Below, piece after piece: positions 34,421 through 45,558 of a stretch of DNA of 64,000 nucleotides (position 1 is its first letter; each line of letters opens with the position of its first letter). Location: contig NC_060024.1 of NCBI RefSeq assembly GCF_021134715.1, forward strand, positions 4,712,001 to 4,776,000. Direction: 5' to 3'. Origin of the DNA: Daphnia pulex. Lineage: Eukaryota > Arthropoda > Branchiopoda > Diplostraca > Daphniidae. A program made the position numbers and the translations under genes. The notes beneath the pieces were generated by a model that was not told where the DNA came from, searched no databases, and worked only from the letters and a program-made list of their open reading frames with translations.

Positions 34421-36788
34421 AAAGGAAGAGGCCATTTGTATCAACCTAACCAGTACATCCACTGGCTTATTGCCTGTTAATATCTGCATGGGAGATGCTC
34501 AACATTTTAATTTGCTTTCTTGAGTTTATTCATTCTTTCTTTTAATTTGTTTACGAAAATGCTGTTTGTACTTCCATTAAACTTAGAAAGTAATCGTGTT
34601 TTATATTCGTAAGCACAGCTACTATTGAAAATTTGTTATACAGTTGCAATAGTAAAGCAGAAATGTCAAAATAAATCGTTATGTTTAAACACTTATCCAC
34701 ACACACATTAAACACACTATCCTCTGACTCTGAGCTTAATGTCTTTCCCATTAGTGGATCTTTCTTCTACTCTGCATTGGTCATCGTCCTGTTACAACGT
34801 GAAAATCTAGCTCTCACCCACCGGCAGACGTCTAAAGCCCCTTTTCATTCCAACTTTTGTGACTACCTCGTTTGGAATGGAAAAAATTTCAGCTGTTCCT
34901 TTTGAAAACAAGTGCCACATCCTGGATGAACTGGACAAGACTGCTCATCATCCAAACGACCATTGCTACTCAACAAAACGTAATAGCATTGCTTTAAACA
35001 ACAAATCGATTAACAGATCCTTTTTACATGTTTGAATAGTGCATCAGCATTTACAGGGCATCAGTATTTAGGGAATTAAGATGAGTGACATCGATACTTC
35101 TGTTCTGTGGGAACGACACGTAATAGAATGAAAGAACAGCAAGGCAAGTCAAATTTATTGCTGTCTTGTCATGTTCTTTATGCCAACAATAACATTGAAA
35201 CACAATTTTTCTTTTTTAGTAGATCGCCATCGCGTCTTTTAGCCAAATAATTCTTCATAACGTTAACCATTCGAGGGAACTCGACTGATGAATTCAGAAG
35301 AACACTCCAGAACAACACAAGATGTTTCCGTTACTATTTCGACATACAGGTCCAGTCCTAATGCTTTACCAAAGTCATGCAGTTGTATAATCTGTATTAT
35401 TCTAAAATAGATTGGAAATGGATCAACTTCAACCGACTGAATTCATTACCGTCAGCTGCACTTTGGATCTACTTTTCAAGACGGTGCTGTTCCATCGTCC
35501 GGTCTCCAATCTTTAAAATTACGTAAGTTTGGTGGGGGGAATCATCATTGCGTAAATTAATTTGTTCGAAAATCTCTGAACATTGCATATTACAGCAAAC
35601 GAGCCATCTTCTAATCGAGTCTATAGTCTCAACGAAAACCACTTTAATCGTCACTGCGCCAGTCACTTTGAACGCAAGATGGACTGGGAACGATCCCACA
35701 CTCATCAGCATCAACCAACGAGTTTGAAATAGCCAACTTCTCGACGGGCAATTTCTGACGGAAATATTCGATATCAATACAATAGCGAGTGGTAAGTTTG
35801 TTTTCATTTTCCGCCTCATTACAATATTCAATTGCAATTGATTTTATCAATCTTGCTTAGCACTGAGACGGGCAACTCCATTTGATCCTGATTTAACCTA
35901 GAGTTGTACCGCCTCTATCTAGCATTTGCCACTCCAGGATTATTGACAACCTCTTCCCTTTCGTCTTACAATGACTGCAGGTACAATGCCTCTAAAAAGG
36001 TCACCTGTCAATGGTCTTCTATAGTCTCTGCTTTGCTACGCCAGCTGGAGTAGCAGTTCTTTGTTCAGCATCGCCGAGAACACCTCTGCTGGATTCTAAG
36101 ACGGACTCTATCAATTGAATACTACCCTGACGCTGGTATGCACCGGTGGGGGACATGAGAAGATGGCCAAACTGTTTCATTCCAGAAATGCCATCAACAA
36201 CAAAAGAAACACGCGATAATGAAAACAGTTCACCCTGCTTATCCTGGCAGCCACAGCCGGACAATCAAAAAGTTGATCTAATTCTTGCTCAACCACAGCG
36301 TAAAAAATGAAATCCAATCGTAGGGGATGTGTCAACATCATCGGCTAATGAGAGAGAAACCAAGTCAAGGCCCTTGTCTGTCCATCTTTTACACAGCATC
36401 CAGCCATCGTCATTTTCACCGTGAAGAAGGTAGGAAAACATTCAGTTTACTTTTGATTCCTATTCGTCAATCGCCAATTGTTTCAAATAGCCGGCAAGCT
36501 CATACTTTAAGGTGAATTTGATTTTTCTGTTCAATCGACAGGTATGATATTGAAGTAAGTTGAAATCTTGAAGCCAATTGTAAGACAATTTCTAGTAAAT
36601 ATCAATCTTGGTTTTTGAAACATGTCATCCCTCTTCTGTAAAAGTCACCCTGGAAAGTTAATTTTATATTTATAACACATGTTCTAGTGATACAAATATT
36701 TGTTCTTATATTTGGCACTGTTCTGTAAATGTAGGAGACGCGAGCATTGATCATTCTTCGGGTCATGGATAGGCGATGGGATATTCGT
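34421..36788. other. Mostly unassigned; one dispersed repeat copy
   Basis: Minus-strand ORFs at 35469-35837 and 36019-36264 have no recognisable domain. A 170-bp segment at 36386-36555 (atccagccatcgtc, attcctattcgtcaatcg, gacaggtatgat) is repeated at 39007-39174. Confidence 0.4.
36386..36555. repeat. 170-bp dispersed repeat, copy 1
   Basis: Direct match with 39007-39174 with small indels; function unknown. Confidence 0.75.
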
Positions 36789-37412
36789 TCAACAAGATTT
36801 ACTTTGTTGTTGAATGGAAGTTAAAACGTAGATCCATGTCTGTAATTGTCGAATTGTAGGACCAGAATTCATCGCTCGTGCATGAGCCAAAGCATTTTCC
36901 ATGGGATTTACAACGGTCAGGTCCAGGATAATTTTGAACAGGTGCGATGGAATGTCCTGCCACCGTGCGGCTACATCGAGTGGAGTGAGGCCGGCAATGT
37001 CTTTGATGCCAACATCGACCACAACCTTTAAAACACCGTTGACATCAGGTGTGGTGTGCTGAAGCAATTGCGTAGCAATCATCTCGGAACGATGAGCGAA
37101 AGCCAAATGGAGAACAGTTTTCCCGCGGCTGTTTCGTGCGTTGATTGTGCGCGGGTTGGATTTTTAGAGGAGTCTGCGGAACAGCTTGATGGGAATATCC
37201 CTCCAATGACTTGCGGCTGCGTGAAGCGGCGTCATCTCATCTCTTTCTGCATTTGTCGTCGTGTTGACGTTCGCTTCGTCGTTCAGTAACGTGTTGACTT
37301 CGGCCACTAGAGTCTCAATCGCCCGCTGGTCGTTAATTTCGATTGCCGATCTGGACTCGATAGTGCGATGCAGTCGAGTTCTCCCGTATTTGTCGCTTGC
37401 GTTCAAATCCAT
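36789..37412 (-). pseudogene. Ankyrin-repeat protein gene with an internal stop
   Basis: From the ATG at 37412 (MDLNASDKYGRTRLHRTIES) the frame runs through ankyrin-type helices (EMTPLHAAASHWRDIPIKLF, RGKTVLHLAF, GLTPLDVAARWQDIPSHLF) to a stop near 36789. A single TAA interrupts it right after LFRRLL, near 37164, with the same frame continuing on both sides, so only one substitution separates it from a 207-codon ORF. An upstream open segment at 37774-37511 ends at a GTAAGT donor and may be its first exon, but the phases do not join cleanly. Ankyrin repeats mediate protein binding; the specific role is unknown. It may be a young pseudogene or a truncated allele. Confidence 0.65.
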
Positions 37413-37510
37413 TGCTCATTCTGAGATAAATTGCAATTCAACGGAATTATTTGAATATTAATCGTGAAAATTCAAGAATTCCAATTTGAGTATGGCTCGT
37501 ATGAGTTTAC

Positions 37511-37774
37511 TTACTTGCACAGCTTTTGATTTTTCCACAAAGTCAAGTGTGGAATATTATTTGTGTGCTCTTTTTCAAAGGCGCCGTTATAGCACGAGTC
37601 CCACAATTCAATAGGTAAGCGTAAAGAGGCAAGGAATCCTGACGTGAATTCCGCTGAAGAGCAATAGTGTTTAAAATTTATCGCATCTCCACATGGGCGA
37701 CGTTCAAGTCCTTTATAAGTTAAAGGGCAACCTCCGTAAGAAATCTTATTTGCTTTGGTGTCAAGTTTCTTCAT
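37511..37774 (-). CDS. Possible upstream exon of the ankyrin gene
   Basis: An 87-codon open segment, MKKLDTKANKISYGGCPLTY onward, with Cys-rich middle and LPIELWDSCYNG. It ends CK at a CAA|GTAAGT donor about 100 bp before the ankyrin exon. Short Leu/Pro-Ile-Glu segments like LRLPIELW sometimes begin SOCS-box-like tails, but no family can be assigned. It is linked to the ankyrin gene only by position and splice signal. Confidence 0.4.
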   Translation of the reverse strand: MKKLDTKANKISYGGCPLTYKGLERRPCGDAINFKHYCSSAEFTSGFLASLRLPIELWDSCYNGAFEKEHTNNIPHLTLWKNQKLCK

Positions 37775-39828
37775 GTGTCATTTGCTGATGTTGAAAGACA
37801 CTCATCATCTTCCGATTGAAATTATCGGATGACGACGCAGAAAGTGTATACGAGTCATATACTACAAGTTGTATTGTTCCGTACGTTTCTTTCTCTCGTT
37901 ACAAAAGGTAAGGGATTTTTAAAAAACCCCGGCTTCGGCATGTAATGTATAAGGGACTTCCTCCTATTTATTATTCACGGGTAGAACAAGGGACGTACTG
38001 CTGGCTATTTCCTTTTGTTACCGCTTTACATTCCTGCCTTTGTTTGAGTTGTTAATTCTCTAGATATTTATGTGATTTGCCTCAATCAATTAATGCTCGT
38101 TTTTTCCATCCGCAGCTTGATTCTTCACCTTGATTCTTTCCACGACTCAGCCAAGTGCTCCCTTGTTTTGGTGGATTGCCGATGCGACGTCAACTAATAG
38201 TTTTGTGAGAAATAGAATTTTAAAGAAAAAGAATTTGTCTAACGTTCTTATTATTTTTAATCGCACTTTACTTAATAGGATAATTTAGCATTTAACGCTC
38301 AAATCTTTGACAACATCGGATTAGTCATGGTAGTGAAGCAGACGACAGCACTGCCAACATCTTGTGGTATGATCAGATAACACTCTAGAATTTTCAGAAC
38401 TTGAAGCTGATTACAATTAGACGACCAGTTTTGTTTTTTACAGTATCCTACCATTTGTTGCTGTCATCTCCTGCCCAAGAACTGTGAAAACACATACTTT
38501 TGTCTAACCACACCAGGCTTGACCTGCTGCCAAACTTGGGTCGTCAATCCCTCATCATTTATGTCGCCAGTTTTTGCTCAGGTCCTTTGCTTTTGTCTTA
38601 TTAAGGTTAAATGACTTCTATGGTTGATTTTTGTCTTTATCTATCACACAATTTAAGGGTCAAATTGATTTGCTCATTTGAAGTCATCAACACTAACCTC
38701 GTGATTTTATTGTGAACCAAGCAGGTTGGCCTGGAACTACTGTGCGGTGATAGAAATTCATATTTCATAAAAGAGTTTGAAATGATGTCCTTTTTTGTTG
38801 GTAATGTCTCCCCAGTAGTCTTGACACTTCTTTACAAATCTCATTACTTAATTATTCTTTTTGTTCTATTTTACCGGATATGTAGCACCAGCACTTATGG
38901 CTGCCCTGATGCTGTTGTCGGCGGTGTTCCCCAGGAACTTTGACGCTAATTTTCTTCGTTTTTTATAACTCCCAAGTCTTCGATTGGATTTGAAATTATT
39001 CTCGTGCTCTTTCACACATCCAGCCGTCATCACTTTTACCATGAAGAAGGTATGAAGACTTTAAGTTTACTTGTGATTCCTATTCGTCAATCGTTTAAAA
39101 TAGCCGACAAGATCTTTAAAGTGAATTTGATTGTTATGTTTTGTTTGATTGTTATACGACAGGTATGATGCCCAGCACAGAGCACACTCTCTACTGCCTG
39201 CTGGGTATCTAAATAATAGACAAGTGAAAGACAGTTAGATCTAGCCGGTCAATTGACTTTTGTCAATTGATCTTTCCAGGGTAGTGTCGTTGAGTTTTTC
39301 AACAAACTAATTTTTGCGAATTTTTGTCGATCAGAGAAACCTTCTTTTGCGCAATTTGTAATTTGAATAGTTTAACAGAATTTTCAACTATTTTTCAAAA
39401 TGTAGGAAAGTAAAATCATGTTGTAAAGAAACACATCGTGTTTGATTAAAATTCATTATTCTTTCGTTTATTTGGTATAGCGTTGAGCAAAATTTTGGTG
39501 CTTGTATAGGTTAATGATTAACTTCTGTTTGTGTTGTCATTAGTCTTATTAGGTAGCTATTTGTCAAAAGAGGATTTTAGAGAAATGTCGGTTATAAAAT
39601 AGATAATTAGATTTTGGTGTAAATTGATTAACATTAGTTAGTAGAACGATTAGTAAGCCTATCGCTTTTCTTAAATGAAAGTGTTTTATAAGAGAAAATT
39701 CGGTGAAATTTCGAAGTTTGTTTTTGAAACAAAAATTGTTTTTCCAGATTTTTAAAATTTACTCTTCTCTCTCGATGATTTCTCTCTCGATGATTTCTTT
39801 CCTTTTTATTTCAATCGATATTGTGCAC
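37775..39828. other. No gene recognised; one dispersed repeat copy
   Basis: AT-rich DNA holding copy 2 of the 170-bp repeat (39007-39174). Nothing coding was recognised, and no reverse transcriptase follows the endonuclease ORF that ends at 39829. Confidence 0.45.
39007..39174. repeat. 170-bp dispersed repeat, copy 2
   Basis: Matches 36386-36555 in direct orientation. Confidence 0.75.
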
Positions 39829-41064
39829 TCAACACTTACTGACACTGAAATAATCTCCGACGCGAACATTTTTGACCAACCTGTCAGACGGTCGAGATAA
39901 AATCAAGTCGAGGATTCCTCCTTTTTCGTGTGTTGATTCCTTGACGTGTTGTACAAGGCCGTGCGATTTGATTAAGTCGAGAAAGGCTCGATCATTCCTA
40001 TCGGGATTTTCGACGTGCAGGTTGAAGTCGCCTGTGAAGATTCTTTTGTCTCCATTCGACGATTCCAGCATGGATTCGAACTCTTGTATGAATTCATCTC
40101 TGCTGTTCCCCGATAGTCTGTAGATGGTGACGATTCTAATCTTTTCACTTGAACCGATGGTAAGGGAGACATCGAGATATTCGAACGATTTGTAACTTTT
40201 GTGGTAATTCCTAGTAATGTCGATGTTATCCTGGCAGAAAATAGTGACCCCGCCACCTCTACGACCTATTCTCGGTCTGTGCAAAGCTTGAAATCCTTTC
40301 GGACATGCGTCGTTTAAATCGGAATTATTCTCGAACCAGGTCTCTGTGACAGCGACAACGTTCAATTTCGATTGGACTATTAGTTGTTCCAGCTCTTCCC
40401 TTTTTTTGCCAAGCGATCGCACATTTACAAGTCCAAATTTGACTTTTCCTGTGACCACCGTTCCCGTCTTGTTGATTTCTTTTGCAGTTTTCTGGTTTTC
40501 CGCCACTTTATTTGCTTCTCCTTCGGCGACATACTTTTTGTTTGCGGCAAAGCGCATGTCCGGCTGTCCATCTGCTCTTAGTGGCCCGGGAGGATTTAAT
40601 TTCTTCTCTACTTTGTTGCACTTGAATCGCATGTCTGGTTGTCAGTCTTTTCGCAAAGGAACAGATGAATTGGTTGGTTTTGTGAAGATAGTTGCCGGAA
40701 TTTTCTCTTGAATTTTACCATGGTTTTCGGAGATATAGTTCTTGTTGACTGCATAGCGCATATCTGGATGTCCGTCTTTCCTTAGTGGACCGGAAGCATT
40801 CCAGTCCGGTGTTTTCTTGTTTCCGGCTACTTTATTTGCTTCTCTTTCGGCGACATACTTCCGGTTAACTGCATAGCGCATATCTGGTTGTCCGTCTTTT
40901 CTAAGTGGACCGGGAGCATTCCGGTCGTAACTGTCGTCGTCTGACGAAGTGAAGGTTTCGCTAGTGACGGCAGATTTTCGAGCGACATGATTACTACTGG
41001 CACTCTCGCGATTGCTCTTGTATCGCATGTCAGGTTGGCCAACCTTTCGTAACCGACCTCCCAT
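39829..41064 (-). pseudogene. PDMR-repeat protein fused to a retrotransposon-type EEP endonuclease domain
   Basis: From ATG 41064 the protein begins with five diverged copies of a peptide motif, core (K/R)xDGQPDMR(Y/F)xxN, spaced about 25-45 residues (GQPDMRYKSNRES; GPLRKDGQPDMRYAVNRKY; GPLRKDGHPDMRYAVNKNY; QPDMRFKCNKVEK; GPLRADGQPDMRFAANKKY). It continues into an exonuclease-endonuclease-phosphatase domain of the CR1/L2/Jockey type: LVNVRSLGKKREELEQLI, VVAVTETWF, RRGGGVTIF, FTGDFNLHVENPDRNDRAFL, GGILDLILSRPSD. One TGA (40642-40644) replaces the Gly codon of the fourth motif; otherwise the frame is open over 412 codons. It stops after VGDYFSVSKC, at a TCA|GTAAGT donor. No reverse transcriptase is found downstream, so this is a 3'-truncated retroelement or an exon of a domesticated gene. 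Confidence 0.7.
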
Positions 41065-42586
41065 TTCAGACGTTCTACAACTTATAATGTCACGAAAAGA
41101 CTGTGGAAATGATCAAATCGCTTTCGATACTCTTTACTCGCCCTTCACCTTGGAAAATGAACAAATGTTGCAGTAGAAGTTATGTCGCAACAGGCGGAAT
41201 TGCGTGAAATATAGACACGTTTCGATCTTCACGCCAATGTTAACAGTTAATTTTCTTTGGTTTAGTTTTGAAGAATGGAGTTGGATTTGGTTTCTGAATA
41301 TTCTGGGGAAAAGTGGTCGAATATGAATGAAATGTTAGACATACTAATAGAATTCGATTTATGCTTTTTCTGTTGCTCACCTGTTTGCTCTTTGGTGGAA
41401 ATGGAAAACGCGATTTCAGGAGATTCTGAGGCGCACACTAATTTTAGAATTCGTTTGTACTTATTTAGTAGTTAGCTTTTGGCTCGACTCTTTGGTGAAG
41501 TCAACTAATAGCCATACAGTCGAGAATCGCCTCTTTTTATACCTCTTGGATGATATTGCAGATATAGAACCAGAAAGAGTTCCGTTCATTGTTTGAGTTG
41601 TACGGTCACCAGCTAATGACGTGTCTTTTTTCTTGTTATCTTAATAGGTAGTTCCGGTCAACAACATTTCATTTATCGCGTTTCCCCATGGGCGTCATTC
41701 CTTATGGTGAATTTCAATGACGTATTTGTCCATAGACGGCGACCAAGTCCTTTTGCGTTGGTGTAAAGCTAAGTGCCAGTTGCTGCAATTATTAGATTAC
41801 GAGTTTCCGCTTGTAAGGTTTCCCTGTTTATGTCAAACAAATGACGTGGCTATTTCGTTAGATTCTTACTTAAATTTCCTTTGACATGCCAAACGAAACA
41901 ATGACTCACTTTTTACTACGTTATTTACGACTCACGTTTATCCTATAGAAAAGAGGTTAATCATTTCTCAATTATGTGTAGTGGTCGCGTTCTTTATAAA
42001 ATGCTATTTATGCGTGGAATGACGGATCTAATGAATGTTCCAGCCAACATGTAGCTAGAATCTCTATAGTCTACTACAAATTTCCTTTTGATTCTACTGT
42101 ATTGAATGTAAAGCCCATCTTTGATATTCGAAATTCCAACCCAATCAACCGAATCGATTCCTAATGGGTAGGCAACATCAGCTAGCAGTATTTGACAAAT
42201 GTGAAGTTGTAGTTGCGTCACATGTCGTTACGAATCTACGGTCAAATATTTTTTAAAAATTATGTATTTATGATGCATTCTATTAATTAGTTAATTTTTA
42301 TTTTACTAGATTTTGCTGAGGTGAAGATGCACTGTAGGAAGGTAATTGACAATATGTATATCTTTGTCGTTATGCAGCAGTCTCCGATTTGTTATCTTTG
42401 CGATAGCCTCAATGCATAGGTATGTATTTGTATAGGAACTCTCTTGTTGATACACAGATAAGCGTCAATTTTCTACCGTCCTGATAACGGAACGTTATAG
42501 ACGGAATGGATCCCTCAAACCAATCAAAAGTTGAATCTTTTCGTTTGAACGAGCCACTAAATCGATTCCATTAATTGGACGCAAGA
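41065..42586. other. No gene recognised
   Basis: Short ORFs only (41275-41475 plus, 41994-42221 minus), none with a recognisable motif. The right part is upstream DNA of the MAM-type gene. Confidence 0.4.
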
Positions 42587-44071
42587 ATGGAAAACATTTC
42601 TGTTGTAATTTTCTTTGTTGTCATTTCAGTTGCTTTTTGCTGGACCGTCCGTCACGAAAACCCAAATCGTTCATTTGATGTCAATCCTCTTTCAGCTCGG
42701 ATCCTGTTGAGCAACAACTTTGAAAGTGGATCCGCCGATCCTTGGAACGACAGTTCAACGCCCTCCAGCGTCTATTGGAATGTCGAGGATTTCTCTACTC
42801 CGACTGAAGTGAATTACCCGCCGCCGACTCTCTCAGGCACCAAATACCTTCGAGCTACCCGCAACTCGCAATCGTCTGCCGGTCTTGTCATATTGCGTAC
42901 AGTGACATTCACGGCCTTTCCCGGTGACACGATGACGTTTGACTTTTGGATTCGGTCCCGATACGCCAGCGGCAACGCTTTAGAGGTAAAAATGTTATGG
43001 TTGAAAAATTGTTAATCCTAAAACCAGTTTCTTTTTGCAGGTTGTGATGGCCGCAGTTGCGTTTGAAACGACGATCCTGACATTGACGAGTTATTCTACG
43101 GCCGAGAATTTTGATTGGCGCCCAGCCTCTGTCTCCCTCCCCGTGTCGGAACCGACTGGTGTGACAGTAAGGCACTAGTTTCCGTTGCAAACTAATTTCG
43201 TTATTTTTAATGTGATGGGTTTATCTGTTCAGTTGATATTTTACGGGTATTGTGGGTCAAACATAGAAGATGCCATCGCCATTGACAACATTGTGCTAGA
43301 AACCCAAGACATCTCTACAACCGAGATGGTGACAACGACCACTACTACACCGACGACGACCCCCCAGTCACCTATTAAGAGGACGGTTGTATTCATCTAC
43401 AAGGTGACGCAAGTTGGGCAAGATTTGTTATTCGTGGAGGAATGGACGTCACATTCGTTCACCCTATTTGCCAGGATGACGTTAACGCAGAGACCTCAGC
43501 ATGCGCCGTTTCTATTCAAGTAAACACTTACTGCTAAATTGTTCATGCGCATGTGCCAGGTTATTATTTATTTATTTTTTTTTACATCAAACTCGACTGG
43601 TTTGGGGCTCAAGCAGGACAAGGAACCTACATGGGTAGTCCTGCTTTCGGTACTCCTTTGGCCTGGACTACAAACAACCCTGCGAAACCCCAATATCAGG
43701 AACTCAACAAGTAATATACCGATAAAAAAGAAGTCGCATATACCTTTGTGAAGTTTCCAATGTTGTGTGTTACCTAATTTTTTTCTAGATGTGGAGATGC
43801 CTATTTTATGGTGGATTTTTGACATGGATTGCTCGGAGACGGAAAACGGCTGGTTTGACGTCAAAGCTTATCTCACTAACTACGGTAAGTTGTTGAGCTC
43901 CCATAGTCTTTGGTGTCGATGCATGATTTTAGTTTCACATTTTCGTTGTATATTGCATCAACAGCACCTGGATGGGAAGCCGACATTTCCCAATCAGCCT
44001 GCACTAGGACAGAGGAGGAGAATCACGAGATATTGGGCTTGACAAGCGATTCTTTTAAATCTGGTTTTTAA
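42587..44071 (+). CDS. Secreted MAM-type protein with C-terminal carbohydrate-binding-like module; two frameshifts
   Basis: ATG 42587 starts a hydrophobic signal peptide (VVIFFVVISVAFCW). Exons: 42587-42985, 43041-43166, 43233-43519, about 43586-43710, 43789-43884 and 43975-44071. Exons 1-3 form a MAM-like domain (NNFESGSADPW, GDTMTFDFWIR, AIDNIVLE) followed by a Thr-rich linker (TTTTTPTTTPQSP). The rest reads FIYKVTQVGQD, IRGGMDVTF, GTPLAWTTNN, DMDCSETENGWFDVKAYL, APGWEADISQSACT. From memory this resembles a module found with invertebrate amylase-like or glucan-binding proteins. Frame losses occur near 43430 (within ttgttatt) and near 43826 (T5 run), and the acceptor before exon 4 lacks a clear AG. 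Each is small, so pseudogene decay and assembly error are both open. Its 3' UTR is duplicated DNA from 32640. Confidence 0.65.
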
Positions 44072-44540
44072 CTATTACTAGGATAGAAGAACACTTTTTA
44101 ACCTTTTTATAAACATTTACATTGACGAAATAATAAGAATGAAAATGTGTTTTTTGTTCCTGAAATGATATGACTAATGAAAAACGGATCGACTGCTGGA
44201 TTGGCAATGTTGCCTTTTGGTGGATAAAATTAAAAATATAACCAATGCATTTCCGATAATAAAAAATGTCTTGAAAAAAATGTATCAGCTCGACGATTTT
44301 TTGCCCTCGAATCTCCAATCCCTTCAGCCCTCACAGCTGAATTTGTTAAAGAATCACCCTGAATTATGCCTGGAAGTTTTAAAGGAAGGGGCAGACCTGG
44401 TAGAAAACTGAATAGGCCTACTAAATGATTCAGCTAATACGTAACTCCTGTTAAGGTAGAGTAAAAACAATTGTATCTCCACAAGTATTTGTAAACACTT
44501 TGTCCATTCATTATATTATCATATTTGTGTTGATAGACTC
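44050..44540. repeat. Chimeric copy: 32640-32890 joined to 34190-34420
   Basis: The left part (to about 44330) matches the 3' flank of the gene at 31929. The right part matches the last BTB codons and 3' UTR (NLLKNHPELCLEVLK, then ctactaaatgattcagc). The 1.3 kb between them in the source, including nearly the whole BTB gene, is missing. It ends where the 992-bp TIR element begins. The residual ORF at 44217-44411 is a shadow of this copy. Confidence 0.85.
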
Positions 44541-44543
44541 AAA

Positions 44544-45535
44544 CCCACATAGCACACGGCAGTCCCACGGATGTTCGCCAGATGTCGTACTGGGACATAC
44601 AAAACATCCGTTGGATGTCCGAGGGATCGCCGCATATCCGCACAGGAGGGCGTTCGGAGGTCGGAATAACTTTAGAAGACCTACCCAAATCGGCGCCCAC
44701 GGACGTAGAACGGACATCCAAGTTCCACTCCGTAGAAATAAATATTTATTTCCTGTCTCCTATCATTTCTTTTATATTTTCATTCTTTATTTCATATGTA
44801 TATTTCATTTGAAAGCTTTTTTTCATTGAAAGAAGTTCAGACTTTACCGAGATTCGAACTCGGAACGACTGGGTGGAATCCTAGTGCTTTACCGTCACGC
44901 CATTAATTAGATGTAAAAATTATGCCAGTCTTGGGACATATTCTTACGAGTATTCTTATAAGTCTTTGAAATCAGCCTTCGTTCGCAATAAAGGCACATT
45001 TTCATGAGAATCCGAATAATTCTTTTTTAAATTTCAACAATGAAACGTTTACGGAATCAGTTAAACTAACGTGTCTGATGTGATATCTTTATTGCCTGAA
45101 ATTTGTATGGTAAACTTATTTCGTTTATGAACTCATTTTAAAAAACAACCCGATTACGCAAATTTAATGTTATTTTTAACTTTATTTAAAAAAATAAAGT
45201 TTCTTCTCATCCATATCATGTCTGAAGGCAAACAAAATTTCGAAAACAATTTTTCTACCTAAAGGAATTTTTAAAATCGCGCCTTTGCGGCTGATATTTT
45301 TCATATTTTTTTTTTAAACAAGTTAAAATTCAACGTCTTCAAAGAAAATTACTTTAAGTGATATCTATACTTGGATGTATTATGGATGTCAATAGGATGT
45401 TGTTTTTGCTCATCCCAGGGACAACCAATACGTATAGCCATTGGACATCCATTTAACATCCCGTACGGGACATGGCTGTCAATCGGATATGCGGCTCTCA
45501 TTCGGACATCCGACGGATGAAGTGTGCTATGTGGG
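44544..45535. mobile_element. 992-bp non-autonomous element with CCCACATAGCACAC ends
   Basis: The left end cccacatagcacac (44544-44557) is matched exactly by the complement of the right end (45522-45535). Further inward the halves share inverted segments (ggatgtccga, gccgcatatccg). There is no transposase ORF. The flanks (actcaaa and aatagg) show no clear target duplication. It sits at the end of the chimeric BTB copy on the left and directly beside the last exon of the exon array on the right. The superfamily is unassigned. Confidence 0.75.
44841..44906 (-). other. tRNA-like sequence (SINE-type head) inside the TIR element
   Basis: On the minus strand a TGGCGTGACGG A-box-like motif is followed about 35 nt later by a B-box AGTTCGAATCT set in a perfect T-arm (CCGAG, 7-nt loop, CTCGG). 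A D-arm-like region is present, but the anticodon stem pairs poorly and no clean acceptor stem closes it. This is not a functional tRNA; it looks like a tRNA-derived promoter relic. Confidence 0.5.
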
Positions 45536-45558
45536 AATAGGCCATCGACTTATATTAC

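Noticed and set aside
44500-44829. ORFs of 60-109 codons around the left end of the 992-bp element
   Set aside because: Open on both strands across inverted repeat DNA with no coding signature.
44841-44906. Functional tRNA gene
   Set aside because: T-arm and box motifs are good, but the anticodon and acceptor stems do not form; it lies within a transposon.
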